Below, in pieces: positions 31,334-40,047 of a stretch of DNA of 64,000 bases. A program made the translations under genes and the position numbers. Each line of letters starts with the position of its first letter. Position 1 is the first letter of the stretch. Below the pieces are notes generated by a model. The model had not been told where the DNA came from, searched no databases, and saw only the letters and a program-made list of their open reading frames with translations. Source of the DNA: Streptomyces sp. SID12488 (GTDB lineage Bacteria; Actinomycetota; Actinomycetes; Streptomycetales; Streptomycetaceae); assembly GCF_010548275.1 (NCBI RefSeq), contig NZ_JAAGLT010000005.1:124001-188000 (forward strand). The letters run 5' to 3'.

Positions 31334-33001
31334 GTGGCGGACGACGGTTTCGATTTCAGTCCCGGGGCACAGGTGCCCCTTTCGGGTTCCGCGGGCCAGA
31401 CGGCGGCGACCTTCGCGCTGGCCTCGGCGGCCTACCGGGAGGACGACGAGGTCACCAAGATCCTGGAGGCGGACAACGAGTGGCACCAGTCGACGGTCAA
31501 GCCGCCCCGAGGCGCGTTCGGGAAGCTCTTCCGGCCCAAGCTCGGTGAGGCCTTCTCCCGGGCCGTGATCGACCGCATGCTGGGCGCCGGCCGCAAGCCG
31601 CTCATCCAGTCCTTCGGCACCGAGCCGCAGGTCATCGTCGAGCACGCCCTCGCGGCCCACCGCATCCGGCGCGACCGCGACAACCTGCTCTCCGCGGTGA
31701 CGGTGCTGTGCGGGGTGCTCTTCCTCCCCGGCCTCCTGCTGTGGCTGCTGGTCTTCGTCGGCCGCGCGAGCGTCTCCAGGCGCGCGGACAAACGGGCCTC
31801 CGCCCTCGCCACCACCCTGCTGGTCGCCGTGGGCGCCTTCGCCGTGATCTTCCTGATCAAGATGCCGTTCACCGGCTTCTGGGCCTGGTACGCACGCGCG
31901 TGCGTCGTCCTGCCGGTCGTCGGCTGGCTGTGGGCCAAGCAGATCTGCGAGCGCACCGCGCAGGACCTCCGCGACCGCTGGGCCGGCCTGCTGTCAGGCG
32001 GTGGCGTCGGCGCCAGGATCCCCGAGGCGGTGCCCGGCAGCCCCGGCGAGACGGCCGCCGAACACCTGCGCAAGGAGCTGGCCCGGCTCAGCGCCGAGCA
32101 GCAGTCCAACTCCGTCTTCTACGCCGGCCCCAAGGGCATACTCGGCATGGGCACCCGGTGGGGCAGCTGGCAGCTCGCCGAGGACCTGGTCCCCCGGGAC
32201 GCCGGCAAGGAGATCCACCCCTTCCGCAGCTGGGACGTCATACGTTCCATCCACGACCAGCTGCGCATGCTGGAGCGCGGCCCGCTCAACACCGGCGGGT
32301 TCACCAAGCCGTCCCTGAAGCACTGGATCGTCACGCCCGTCGGCGAGGGCGCGAAGGAGGTCTCCCGGCCCAGCGGCACGGACGTGGACGCCTACATGAT
32401 CAAGAACCACGCGATACAGGACATCTGCAACAAGCAGCAGTTCGGCAGTGGTCAGCGCCACTACCTCGGGGTCCAGTGGACGCTCTGGGACGGCCAGTTG
32501 ATCATCACGATGCTCATCACCGTCACCGTGCTGCACGAGACCCTGCGCATCGAGGTGACCGGGCACGCGCTCGGTCCGGTGCACTCCCTGTTCACCAGCA
32601 AGCCCGCGGCCAAGGAGAAGGAGGTCCAGAAGTCGGTCAGGTTCTGGGAGACCCGGAAGGTCAAGCTGCCCCTGGTCGACGCGGACGAGGTCGTACGGCT
32701 CGCCGCGCGTGCGCCGCTGACCTGGTACCCGCCGCTGCTGAACTGGCTGGGCGGCTCACTGGGCCTGCCGGAACCCTTCGGGCTGCGTCACTCGTGGGCG
32801 GACCAGCCGTGGCGGCACCGCTTCATGGCCGACGACGCGCTGCGGGCGGCCACGCCGGTACTGCGGGTCGTGCACGCGGCGGCGATGAAGGTCCTGGAGG
32901 AGAACGGCGTGGACACGGAGAAGTTCGGCAACCGCTCGTCGTTCCTCAGCACGGCGGTACAGGACGCGACGCCCCGCAAGGCCGACGTCTACGACGCGTA
33001 G
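31334..33001 (+). CDS. integral membrane protein of unknown function
   Basis: A 555-residue protein. The N-terminal 110 residues are soluble and include a conserved-looking FGKLFRPKLGEAFSRAVIDRML. Three hydrophobic segments follow (about 119-142, 158-175, 182-200). The long C-terminal part has a moderately hydrophobic LIITMLITVTVLHETLRIEV strand region. No enzyme motif is visible. The GTG at 31334 is preceded by AGGGGGCGGCACA. Its neighbours are the EF-G-like gene upstream and a convergent HIT gene; I cannot assign a role. Confidence 0.85.
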   Translation: MADDGFDFSPGAQVPLSGSAGQTAATFALASAAYREDDEVTKILEADNEWHQSTVKPPRGAFGKLFRPKLGEAFSRAVIDRMLGAGRKPLIQSFGTEPQVIVEHALAAHRIRRDRDNLLSAVTVLCGVLFLPGLLLWLLVFVGRASVSRRADKRASALATTLLVAVGAFAVIFLIKMPFTGFWAWYARACVVLPVVGWLWAKQICERTAQDLRDRWAGLLSGGGVGARIPEAVPGSPGETAAEHLRKELARLSAEQQSNSVFYAGPKGILGMGTRWGSWQLAEDLVPRDAGKEIHPFRSWDVIRSIHDQLRMLERGPLNTGGFTKPSLKHWIVTPVGEGAKEVSRPSGTDVDAYMIKNHAIQDICNKQQFGSGQRHYLGVQWTLWDGQLIITMLITVTVLHETLRIEVTGHALGPVHSLFTSKPAAKEKEVQKSVRFWETRKVKLPLVDADEVVRLAARAPLTWYPPLLNWLGGSLGLPEPFGLRHSWADQPWRHRFMADDALRAATPVLRVVHAAAMKVLEENGVDTEKFGNRSSFLSTAVQDATPRKADVYDA

Positions 33002-33045
33002 GCCTCCGGCGGTTCGGCGGTTCCGGTTGGCGGGGGTGGGCGTCT

Positions 33046-33117
33046 CCGGGGGCTGCGCCCCCAGACCCCGCTACGGCCCTGAACGGGCCTTGTCCTCAAA
33101 CGCCGGACGGGCTGGGG
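33046..33117. repeat. dispersed GC-rich intergenic repeat, copy C
   Basis: Contains CCGGGGGCTGCGCCCCCAG, ACCCCGCTACGGCCCTGAAC, GGGCCTTGTCCTCAAACGCC and GGACGGGCTG in the same orientation as copies B and D. It lies between convergent stops of the membrane protein gene (33001) and the HIT gene (33122), where its G5/C5 hairpin could serve as a shared terminator. Confidence 0.85.
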
Positions 33118-33121
33118 GTGC

Positions 33122-33697
33122 CTAGGCCGGGCTCGGGGTGCCCGGGTCCGCACTCGACGGCCACGCCTCCGCCAGCATCTTTCTTGTGTCCCCCAGCAGT
33201 TGGGGGAGCACCTTCGTGTGGCCCACCACCGGCATGAAGTTCGTGTCGCCGCCCCAGCGCGGGACGATGTGCTGGTGCAGGTGGGCCGCGATACCCGCGC
33301 CCGCCACCGTGCCCTGGTTCATCCCGATGTTGAAGCCGTGCGCGCCGGACGCCCTGCGCAGGGCCGTCATCGCCTGCTTGGTCAGCTCGGCCAGTTCGGC
33401 GGTCTCGGAGTCCGTCAGATCCGTGTAGTCGGCGACATGCCGGTACGGCACGACCATCAGATGGCCGCCCGTGTACGGGTACAGATTCAGCACGGCGTAG
33501 ACCTGCTCGCCGCGCTGGAGGATGAGGCCGTCCTCGTCGGACTTGGCCGGGATCGAGCAGAAGGGACAGCCGTCGTCGGCGCCCGGACCGGTGGGCTTGT
33601 TCTCGCCCTGGATGTACGCCATTCGGTGAGGCGTCCACAGGCGCTGAAACGCGTCCTGCGTCCCGACTCCGATCTGCTGCTCCGGCTCACTCGTCAT
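33122..33697 (-). CDS. HIT family protein
   Basis: A 191-residue histidine-triad protein, a family of nucleotide phosphohydrolases and transferases. The triad HLHQHIV is at 139-145, preceded by GFNIGMNQGTVAGAGIAAH. The N-terminal CPFCSIP (44-50) is a common HIT start. The chosen ATG at 33695-33697 (TSEPEQQIGVG) has an alternative four codons upstream at 33709 (MLHG). It lies downstream of thrS but with the plus-strand channel gene between. AP4A-phosphorylase-like activity is possible but not shown. Confidence 0.92.
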   Translation of the reverse strand: MTSEPEQQIGVGTQDAFQRLWTPHRMAYIQGENKPTGPGADDGCPFCSIPAKSDEDGLILQRGEQVYAVLNLYPYTGGHLMVVPYRHVADYTDLTDSETAELAELTKQAMTALRRASGAHGFNIGMNQGTVAGAGIAAHLHQHIVPRWGGDTNFMPVVGHTKVLPQLLGDTRKMLAEAWPSSADPGTPSPA

Positions 33698-33776
33698 GCC
33701 ATGCAGCATATTGCTTCGCCCATATGGAGCGTGTCGCCGGGGCACGCGCCTGGACACACACGGCCAAGCTGGCGGA

Positions 33777-34460
33777 ATGGACGACGACAGCCGTACGGAA
33801 CACTGGGAGCGGCGCACCGAGGTCCCGCTCGGGGTGGCGTCACTGCTCTTTCTCGCCGCGTACGCGGTCCGCGTACTCGCCCTCGACCCGTCCGACGCCG
33901 GACAGGTCCTCTGCCTGGCCGTGCTGCTGGCAGCCTGGGCGGTATTCGCGCTCGACTACGCGGTGCGCTGGCGGCTGAGCGGCGAAGGCGCCCGGTTCGT
34001 ACGCACGCACTGGCTGGACACCCTCGTCCTGCTGCTGCCCCTGTTGCGCCCGCTGCGTGTCGTCAGGGTGTACGAGGCCGTACTGCACCGGCATGGCAGG
34101 CCCCGGCTCGCGCTGCACGCGCGCGTGATCGTGTACGCCGGTCTGTCGGTGGCACTGCTCGGGTTCGCGGGCGCCCTGGCCGTGTACCAGCAGGAGCATG
34201 CCGAGCCCGGCGCGACGATCCGGACGTTCGGCGACGCCGTGTGGTGGACCTGCGCCACGCTCTCGACCGTCGGGTACGGCGATGTCTCTCCCGTGACTCC
34301 GGTCGGCCGGCTGGTCGCGGTGGGCCTGATGGCGTGTGGTCTCGCGCTGTTGGGGGCGGTGACGGGGTCGTTCTCGTCGTGGCTGCTGCAGGTGTTCTCG
34401 CAGGAGGACGAGCCGACGCGGGAGGGGCCCGGGGACGCCGAAGGGCCCCCGGGGAAGTGA
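33777..34460 (+). CDS. potassium channel family protein
   Basis: A 227-residue ion channel subunit. Five hydrophobic helices are visible, with an Arg-rich RPLRVVRVYEAVLHRHGRPR after the third that resembles a reduced S4 voltage sensor. The selectivity filter TLSTVGYGD (161-169) sits between the last two helices. The acidic C-terminal tail is short, with no RCK domain. The ATG at 33777 is chosen because the N-terminus then runs directly into the first helix; the ribosome binding site is weak. Its stop codon lies inside a hairpin shared with the convergent thrS side. Confidence 0.88.
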   Translation: MDDDSRTEHWERRTEVPLGVASLLFLAAYAVRVLALDPSDAGQVLCLAVLLAAWAVFALDYAVRWRLSGEGARFVRTHWLDTLVLLLPLLRPLRVVRVYEAVLHRHGRPRLALHARVIVYAGLSVALLGFAGALAVYQQEHAEPGATIRTFGDAVWWTCATLSTVGYGDVSPVTPVGRLVAVGLMACGLALLGAVTGSFSSWLLQVFSQEDEPTREGPGDAEGPPGK

Positions 34461-34476
34461 CTTCCCCAAGGGCCCC
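34443..34476. terminator. hairpin overlapping the channel gene stop codon
   Basis: GGGGAAGT (34451-34458) pairs exactly with ACTTCCCC (34460-34467), leaving a single central base, and GGGCCC words outside (34443 on, and to 34476) extend the stem after a CC/AA mismatch. The TGA at 34458-34460 is in the loop. It lies between convergent channel and thrS genes. Confidence 0.7.
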
Positions 34477-34511
34477 GGTCAGCCGTCCGTCGGCCACCGA
34501 CCAGCTGCCGA

Positions 34512-36488
34512 TCAGACCTGCGCCCGCTCCTCGACCACCTTCGCGATCTTCGCGATGGCGTCCGCGAAGGGAATGCCGTTCTCCTGCGAGCCGTCCCGGT
34601 AGCGGAAGGACACCGTCTCGCCGTTCATGTCGTCGTCGCCGACGATGACCATGAACGGCACCTTCTGCTTCTGGGCGTTGCGGATCTTCTTCTGCATACG
34701 GTCGGACGACGAGTCCACCTCGACCCGCAGCCCCTGCTTCTTCGCCTCCGCGGCGAACTTCTGCAGGTAGTCCACGTGCCCGTCACCGATCGGGATACCG
34801 ACCGCCTGGACGGGCGCCAGCCACGCCGGGAACGCGCCCGCGTAGTGCTCGAGGAGCACGGCGAAGAACCGCTCGATGGAGCCGAACAGGGCGCGGTGGA
34901 TCATCACCGGGCGCTGCTTCGACCCGTCGGGGCCGGTGTACTCCAGGTCGAACCGCTCGGGCAGGTTGAAGTCGAGCTGGACCGTCGACATCTGCCAGGT
35001 CCGGCCGATCGCGTCCTTCGTCTGGACGGAGATCTTCGGACCGTAGAAGGCAGCGCCGCCCGGGTCGGGTACGAGAGGCAGCCCCTGCTTCTCGGCCACC
35101 TGCCGCAGTGTCTCCGTGGCCTCTTCCCAGACCTCGTCCGAGCCGACGAACTTCTCCGGGTCCTTGGTGGACAGCTCAAGGTAGAAGTCCGTCAGGCCGT
35201 AGTCGCGCAGCAGCCCGAGCACGAAGGTGAGCGTGCGGTCGAGCTCGTCCGCCATCTGCTCACGCGTGCAGTAGATGTGCGCGTCGTCCTGGGTGAAGCC
35301 CCGGGCACGGGTGAGACCGTGCACGACGCCGGACTTCTCGTACCGGTACACGGTCCCGAACTCGAAGAGGCGCAGCGGGAGTTCACGGTAGGAACGGCCA
35401 CGCGCGTCGAAGATCAGGTTGTGCATCGGACAGTTCATGGGCTTGAGGTAGTAGTCCACGCCCTCGTCGAGCTGCATGGGCGGGTACATGCCGTCGGCGT
35501 ACCAGTCCAGGTGGCCCGAGGTCTCGAAGAGCTTCCCCTTCGTCGCGTGCGGGGTGTAGACGAACTCGTAGCCCTCCTCCTCGTGCCGGCGGCGCGAGTA
35601 GTCCTCCATCACGCGGCGGATGACGCCGCCCTTGGGGTGGAAGACGGCGAGGCCGGAGCCGATCTGCTCCGGGATCGAGAACAGGTCCAGCTCGTTGCCC
35701 AGCTTGCGGTGGTCGCGCTTCTCCGCCTCGACGAGGAAGTCGAGGTGCGCCTTCAACTCCTCCTTGGTGGGCCAGGCGGTGCCGTAGATGCGCTGGAGCA
35801 TCGGGTTCTTCTCGCTGCCCCGCCAGTAGGCGGCGGCGTTGCGCATCAGCTTGAAGGCCGGGATGTTCCGGGTGGTGGGCAGGTGAGGACCGCGGCAGAG
35901 ATCCTTCCAGCACAGGTCGCCGGTCTTGGCGTCGAGGTTGTCGTAGATGGTCAGCTCACCGGAGCCGACCTCGACGTTGGCGCCGTCGTCGGTCGAGGCG
36001 GAGCCCTTGATGCCGATCAGCTCCAGCTTGTACGGCTCCGACGCCAGCTCCTCGCGAGCCGCCTCGTCGGTCACCACACGGCGGGAGAACCGCTGCCCGC
36101 GCTTCTGGATCTCCTGCATCTTCTTCTCGATGACCTTGAGGTCCTCGGGAGTGAACGGCTTCTCGACGTCGAAGTCGTAGTAGAAGCCGTCCTTGACCGG
36201 CGGGCCGATACCGAGCTTGGCCTCCGGGAACAGCTCCTGCACGGCCTGGGCCATGACATGGGCGGTGGAGTGGCGCAGGATGTTCAGGCCGTCCTCGGAG
36301 GAGATCTCGACCGGCTCGACCTCCTCGCCGTCCGCCACCGCGTACGCGAGGTCCTTGAGCTCCCCGCCCACCCGCGCGGCGACGATCGAACGTTCGCCCG
36401 CGAAGAGGTCGGCGGCCGTAGTCCCCGTCGTCACCACGCGCTCTTCCCGCTCGGAATCGCGATGGATGATTACACGGACGTCTGACAC
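34512..36488 (-). CDS. thrS: threonine--tRNA ligase
   Basis: A 658-residue class II synthetase. In order: an N-terminal TGS domain ([21 protein letters not shown]), the editing domain with [17 protein letters not shown], the catalytic core with the zinc region NCPMHNLIF and motif 2 [26 protein letters not shown], motif 3 [19 protein letters not shown], and the anticodon-binding domain ending VVEERAQV. No T-box leader was recognised in the 122 bases upstream. Confidence 0.98.
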   Translation of the reverse strand: MSDVRVIIHRDSEREERVVTTGTTAADLFAGERSIVAARVGGELKDLAYAVADGEEVEPVEISSEDGLNILRHSTAHVMAQAVQELFPEAKLGIGPPVKDGFYYDFDVEKPFTPEDLKVIEKKMQEIQKRGQRFSRRVVTDEAAREELASEPYKLELIGIKGSASTDDGANVEVGSGELTIYDNLDAKTGDLCWKDLCRGPHLPTTRNIPAFKLMRNAAAYWRGSEKNPMLQRIYGTAWPTKEELKAHLDFLVEAEKRDHRKLGNELDLFSIPEQIGSGLAVFHPKGGVIRRVMEDYSRRRHEEEGYEFVYTPHATKGKLFETSGHLDWYADGMYPPMQLDEGVDYYLKPMNCPMHNLIFDARGRSYRELPLRLFEFGTVYRYEKSGVVHGLTRARGFTQDDAHIYCTREQMADELDRTLTFVLGLLRDYGLTDFYLELSTKDPEKFVGSDEVWEEATETLRQVAEKQGLPLVPDPGGAAFYGPKISVQTKDAIGRTWQMSTVQLDFNLPERFDLEYTGPDGSKQRPVMIHRALFGSIERFFAVLLEHYAGAFPAWLAPVQAVGIPIGDGHVDYLQKFAAEAKKQGLRVEVDSSSDRMQKKIRNAQKQKVPFMVIVGDDDMNGETVSFRYRDGSQENGIPFADAIAKIAKVVEERAQV

Positions 36489-36610
36489 CGGTCTCTCCTG
36501 ACTGCAGGTGGGTGCGGCGCCATACCGAGAGCGCGCGCAAGGGAGGATCGTACCGACCCATGCCCGCCCACCGCTAAACAGATAAACCGGAAGCCCTCGT
36601 CACGCCGCCC

Positions 36611-37834
36611 TCAGTCGTCCCCGCTGCACGCCTCCTCGAAGAAGTCGAGGTTCTCCTGCAGCGACTTCATCAGCCGGTCCCGCTCCGCCTCGTCGACCTG
36701 TACGGGTACGACCCCGGAGGCCTGGGTCAGCCGGCGGAAGCCGCCCCGGCTCTCCAGCCGGCCGTGCACCCGCACCGGCAGCCCGACGAGGTGCGCGTGC
36801 CCGGCGATCCGGTACGCCTCCTCGTCCAGCGTCATCCGGACGTGCGGGATCTCGGCGCCGGCCAGCACCCGCAGACGTACGGCGCCTTCGCCGTGCGGCC
36901 CCGACCTGCGCATCCGTACCACCGTGCCGGTGATCCGGACCGGAACCGACGGTTCCTCGCGAAGGTAACGGCCACCGGCCGCGCGCAGGGCGGGCAGGTC
37001 GCCGGGTGAGAACTCGACGGGTTCGGTGCGGGCCGAGCAGCCCTCGGGGACCTCCGCGCCGGGTGCCCACTCGACGGCGATCCGGGCGCCTTCCGCACCG
37101 CGTACGAGGGCGACGAGGGCCTCCGTCAGCTCGTGGCTGACGCCTGCCTCGACGGCGCCGTCGAAGGCGTCCATGCCACCGGTGGCCCGGTGGTAGTCGA
37201 TGGCCTCGCGGGCCGCGTAGAGGGCCTGGTGGAGGCGTACGGCGAGGGGGCGGCCAGTGTCGACGGGGACGAACGCGGTGAGGCTGCGCCCTGCCGGAGC
37301 GGCGCCGACGAGTACGTGTTCGAGGAGGGCGTCGGCGGTCCTGCGGTGGCGGGCGCCGTAGTAGCCGGCACGCGCGCGCGTGGCGAGTGCTCCGGCGAGC
37401 ATCATCCGGCGGGCGGCCGAGCGCAGTTGTTCCTCGACCGGCCAGGAGGCGACGCCTGCGGGGCCGGTCGGGACGTCACGCCACCAGCGGATCTCGTCGC
37501 TGGGCACAGCTAGGCCGACGAGCACCTCGCGTGCGGAGGGCGACCCGCTGCGGGCGAGCGCGACAAGGGCCTCGGCGAGCAGGTCGTCACTGTCGGGGAA
37601 GGCCCGGCTCTCGGGCACGAGGAGGCTCGTGCCGTTGCCGCCGGGCCCGGGTGGGGTCCAGCGACCGTACCGTCCGGCGGCTCCCCCGCGCCGCTGCCAG
37701 CCGTGCCGGCGCAGGAGAGCGCCGAGCACGGCGGGGTCGACCTGTTCGGGCGCGGGCGGTTCGTCGTGCCAGGGGGTGTCAACAGGGTGCGGCCGGACGG
37801 GCCGCAGGGGGTCCTCGGTGGGCCGGTGCGTCAC
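36611..37834 (-). CDS. hypothetical protein coupled to the DUF4365 gene
   Basis: A 407-residue protein with no family I can name. The N-terminal half is rich in Pro, Arg and Gly and includes HGWQRRGGAAGRYGRWTPPG, which resembles a small winged or AsnC-like start. Residues about 300-380 have beta-rich segments (VPVRITGTVVRMRRSG, LVGLPVRVHGRLES) that look like an OB-type barrel. The acidic tail is short. The GTG at 37832-37834 overlaps the DUF4365 stop (GTGA), so the two proteins are made together and may form a complex; that is inference. Confidence 0.8.
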   Translation of the reverse strand: MTHRPTEDPLRPVRPHPVDTPWHDEPPAPEQVDPAVLGALLRRHGWQRRGGAAGRYGRWTPPGPGGNGTSLLVPESRAFPDSDDLLAEALVALARSGSPSAREVLVGLAVPSDEIRWWRDVPTGPAGVASWPVEEQLRSAARRMMLAGALATRARAGYYGARHRRTADALLEHVLVGAAPAGRSLTAFVPVDTGRPLAVRLHQALYAAREAIDYHRATGGMDAFDGAVEAGVSHELTEALVALVRGAEGARIAVEWAPGAEVPEGCSARTEPVEFSPGDLPALRAAGGRYLREEPSVPVRITGTVVRMRRSGPHGEGAVRLRVLAGAEIPHVRMTLDEEAYRIAGHAHLVGLPVRVHGRLESRGGFRRLTQASGVVPVQVDEAERDRLMKSLQENLDFFEEACSGDD

Positions 37835-38397
37835 GGTCTGCCTCCCGTCCCGACGCGCGTCATGATCTCGCAGAGCGCGCGGTCGTCGAAGATGCGTGAG
37901 GTCGGTATCCGCACGGTGGTCCGGTACCGGCCGGTGATCCGCTGGCCGGCGAGGTTGATCCAGTAGCAGCAGTGCCGCAGGTCGAGGCGGTCGTGGCCGG
38001 CGCGCAGCCAGTCGTCCTGCGCGCGCGGTACGAGCATCACGACCAGGATCTTGTGCACCGATACCGGGGTGCGGGCGAGTTTCGTCAGGTGGGCGTTGTC
38101 GAGCGTGAAGGAGAAGTACGGGCCCGGCGGGTTCGGTGCGATCTGGTACGTGCACTTCAGCTGGACCTTGATGGTGACCTCGTCGTCGACCGTGTGCCCG
38201 GGGGCGCCGTGGCTGACGTGCCAGTCGATGCCGTTGTCGGGGAACGGCTGGGACAGCGAGCAGCCGGCCGCCGCGGCGACGGCGTGCAGATAACCCACCT
38301 GCAGTGTCTCCATGCAGGCGGTGGTGGCGAGGTTGCCTCGATGGGGTGCCGTCCGCTCGGGCAGCAGCCCGCCCCGTTCGGGCTGCGCTATCGCCAT
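37831..38397 (-). CDS. DUF4365 domain-containing protein
   Basis: A 188-residue DUF4365 protein. Family signs are the N-terminal RGNLATTACMETLQVGYLHAVAAAAG, then DNGIDWHVSH and VQLKCT, which together give an acidic-residue plus Q-x-K pattern like the PD-(D/E)xK nuclease fold, and the late WINLAGQ. Whether it cuts DNA is unknown. The ATG at 38395-38397 has GGAAGG at a good distance; an in-frame TTG six bases upstream is less likely. It is divergent from a DEDDh exonuclease gene, with 168 bases between. Confidence 0.85.
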   Translation of the reverse strand: MAIAQPERGGLLPERTAPHRGNLATTACMETLQVGYLHAVAAAAGCSLSQPFPDNGIDWHVSHGAPGHTVDDEVTIKVQLKCTYQIAPNPPGPYFSFTLDNAHLTKLARTPVSVHKILVVMLVPRAQDDWLRAGHDRLDLRHCCYWINLAGQRITGRYRTTVRIPTSRIFDDRALCEIMTRVGTGGRP

Positions 38398-38565
38398 GAC
38401 CAAATGCCTTCCAAACCAGGTGAATTACGGTGACAGGCTGGTGAAGTGCGTAAACCTGTATCTCTGTTGTCTCCTTCCGGCGTACGGCGCAAACAGCCCG
38501 GGTATCACCAAACGGGCAGAAGACGGTGCGTCAGCTGCCGCGGGTGAACGAGGAGTTGCATACGT

Positions 38566-39291
38566 ATGACGTGCTGGTACGAGGGCCCCTTGGCCGCGTT
38601 CGACACGGAGACCACGGGTGTGGACGTCGAGACCGACCGGATCGTGTCGGCTTCCGTCGTGGTCCAGGAAGGTCCGGCCATCCGGCCGCGGGTCAGCCGC
38701 TGGCTGATCAACCCGGGTGTGCCCGTGCCCGCTTCGGCGACGGCGGTGCACGGGCTGACGGACGAACATCTACAGCGCAACGGCCGCTGGCCGGCCCCTG
38801 TGATGGAGGAGATAGCCCGGGTGCTGGCGGAGCAGGCGGCGGCGGGCCGCCCACTGGTCATCATGAACGCGCCCTTCGATCTGACCATGCTGGACCGGGA
38901 GTTGCGCCGCCATCGCGCCTCGTCGCTCGACCGCTGGTTCGACTCGACACCGCTGCTGGTGCTGGATCCCCGGGTCCTGGACAAGCACCTGGACCGCTAC
39001 CGCAAGGGCCGCCGCACCCTCACGGACCTGTGCGCGCACTACGGCGTCACACTGGAGGGCGCCCATGACGCGGCGGCGGACGCGACGGCCTCACTGGAGC
39101 TCGTACGGGCGGTCGGGCGCCGTTTCGCGACCCGTCTGGAGCGCCTCTCCCCCGCCGAACTGCACACCCTCCAGGCGGTGTGGCACGCGGCGCAGGCACG
39201 CGGCCTGCAGGCGTGGTTCGCGAAGAGCGGTACGCCGGAGGCGGTCGATCCGGCGTGGCCACTGCGCCCGGAGATGCCGGCGGCGGCATAG
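38566..39291 (+). CDS. DnaQ-like DEDDh 3'-5' exonuclease
   Basis: A 241-residue exonuclease-domain protein. The ExoI motif is FDTETTG (12-18), ExoII NAPFDLTML (101-109) and ExoIII with HDAAADA (167-173), including the DEDDh-type histidine. VHGLTDEH is also typical of epsilon-like exonucleases. The last 60 residues extend past the nuclease fold. A stand-alone protein of this type could trim DNA or RNA 3' ends; its substrate is not evident. The ATG at 38566 follows GAGGAG by ten bases. Confidence 0.92.
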   Translation: MTCWYEGPLAAFDTETTGVDVETDRIVSASVVVQEGPAIRPRVSRWLINPGVPVPASATAVHGLTDEHLQRNGRWPAPVMEEIARVLAEQAAAGRPLVIMNAPFDLTMLDRELRRHRASSLDRWFDSTPLLVLDPRVLDKHLDRYRKGRRTLTDLCAHYGVTLEGAHDAAADATASLELVRAVGRRFATRLERLSPAELHTLQAVWHAAQARGLQAWFAKSGTPEAVDPAWPLRPEMPAAA

Positions 39292-39336
39292 CCGTACGAC
39301 GCATACCCGTACGACAGATGGCCGTACGACAGATGT
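39292..39336. repeat. 15-bp tandem repeat after the exonuclease gene
   Basis: CCGTACGAC occurs at 39292-39300, 39307-39315 and 39322-39330, with similar six-base spacers, giving three 15-base units right after the stop codon. Confidence 0.65.
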
Positions 39337-39354
39337 GCGAGCGCATGAAAAAAA

Positions 39355-39377
39355 CCGGTCCGTCGATGACGGACCGG
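39355..39377 (-). terminator. rho-independent terminator of tRNA-Val(CAC) copy 1
   Basis: CCGGTCCGTC (39355-39364) pairs exactly with GACGGACCGG (39368-39377) around a 3-base loop. On the minus strand the stem is followed by seven T residues (A-run at 39348-39354), a classical intrinsic terminator and rare in this genome. It lies 11 bases past the tRNA 3' end. Confidence 0.92.
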
Positions 39378-39388
39378 CCTTCTCCCGG

Positions 39389-39460
39389 TGGGCGATACTG
39401 GGTTCGAACCAGTGACCTCTTCGGTGTGAACGAAGCGCTCTCCCACTGAGCTAATCGCCC
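39389..39460 (-). tRNA. tRNA-Val (CAC), copy 1
   Basis: A 72-base cloverleaf. The acceptor GGGCGAT pairs with ATCGCCC, the D-arm is GCTC...GAGC, the anticodon arm CTTCG-TTCACAC-CGAAG gives anticodon CAC, and the T-arm CTGG-TTCGAAC-CCAG is standard. Discriminator A. CCA is not fully encoded. The sequence is identical to the copy at 49630. It has a strong promoter just upstream and an intrinsic terminator downstream. Confidence 0.97.
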
Positions 39461-39473
39461 GGGAACGCACCGA

Positions 39474-39503
39474 ACAATACAGGTCCGGACGGGCTTCGTT
39501 CAA
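39474..39503 (-). promoter_or_regulatory. promoter of tRNA-Val(CAC) copy 1
   Basis: On the minus strand TTGAAC (39498-39503), 18-base spacer, TATTGT (39474-39479), a good match to the Streptomyces vegetative sigma factor. Transcription would begin about 7 bases before the tRNA. The -35 box overlaps the stop codon of the SRPBCC gene. Confidence 0.7.
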
Positions 39504-39946
39504 ACCGCTTGAAGGTGTGCGGTCAGTCCGCGTCGCCCCGCGCGCATCATCAGGGCGTGGTTGGCGCGGAAAACGGGCCGTCCGGGCACGGCGAGGCGGC
39601 GCATCAGCGGCTTGGTGACGTCGACCTCCTGGTCGTAGCGGGCGAGGGTGCCGGTGCCGGCCGCGGTGAGTGTCCAGCGCGCCCAGCCTTCGAGGTCGCC
39701 GGTCATGGCGATCTCCAGGACTCCGGCCGCCGGATCACGGCGCACCTCGCGTGCGGTGAAGGTCAGGTCGTACGGCAGCAGGGAGCGGATACGGATGACT
39801 CCACTGGTGTCGTCGACGCGGTCGACCTCGCGTACCTGCGGCCACCAGCGCGGATACTCCTCGGCCCGTTCAAGGGCGTCGTACACGACGGCGGGGGCCG
39901 CGGGCAGCCGCCACCGGCTGCGAAAGCGGTAGTGGGTCCATTCCAT
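39500..39946 (-). CDS. SRPBCC (polyketide cyclase/START-like) family protein
   Basis: A 148-residue protein with the SRPBCC fold pattern: FRSRWRLPAAPAVVYDALERAEEYPRWWPQV at the start, then a series of beta strands and a final long helix (PVFRANHALMMRAGRRGL). Such proteins bind hydrophobic ligands; no catalytic residue stands out. The ATG at 39944-39946 is chosen at the family start; an upstream GTG-free extension of 12 residues is possible. It is upstream of tRNA-Val copy 1 and divergent from the large membrane protein. Confidence 0.85.
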   Translation of the reverse strand: MEWTHYRFRSRWRLPAAPAVVYDALERAEEYPRWWPQVREVDRVDDTSGVIRIRSLLPYDLTFTAREVRRDPAAGVLEIAMTGDLEGWARWTLTAAGTGTLARYDQEVDVTKPLMRRLAVPGRPVFRANHALMMRAGRRGLTAHLQAV

Positions 39947-40047
39947 GAGCGGAGTGTGCCCCGGACGGAGGCCCAGAGGCACATCTGAGTACGTACTGAG
40001 TACGCAGACTCATGCCGTACGAAGTGGCGCGAACCACACTCGTCAGC

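Noticed and set aside
29372-31660. Minus-strand open frame opposite the EF-G-like gene
   Set aside because: Antisense shadow with no motif; EF-G domains on the plus strand are complete.
36489-36610. T-box riboswitch before thrS
   Set aside because: The leader is only 122 bases and no T-box sequence or specifier hairpin was seen.
39292-39336. CRISPR-like array
   Set aside because: Three 15-bp units with no spacer variation; a simple tandem repeat. No cas genes in the window.
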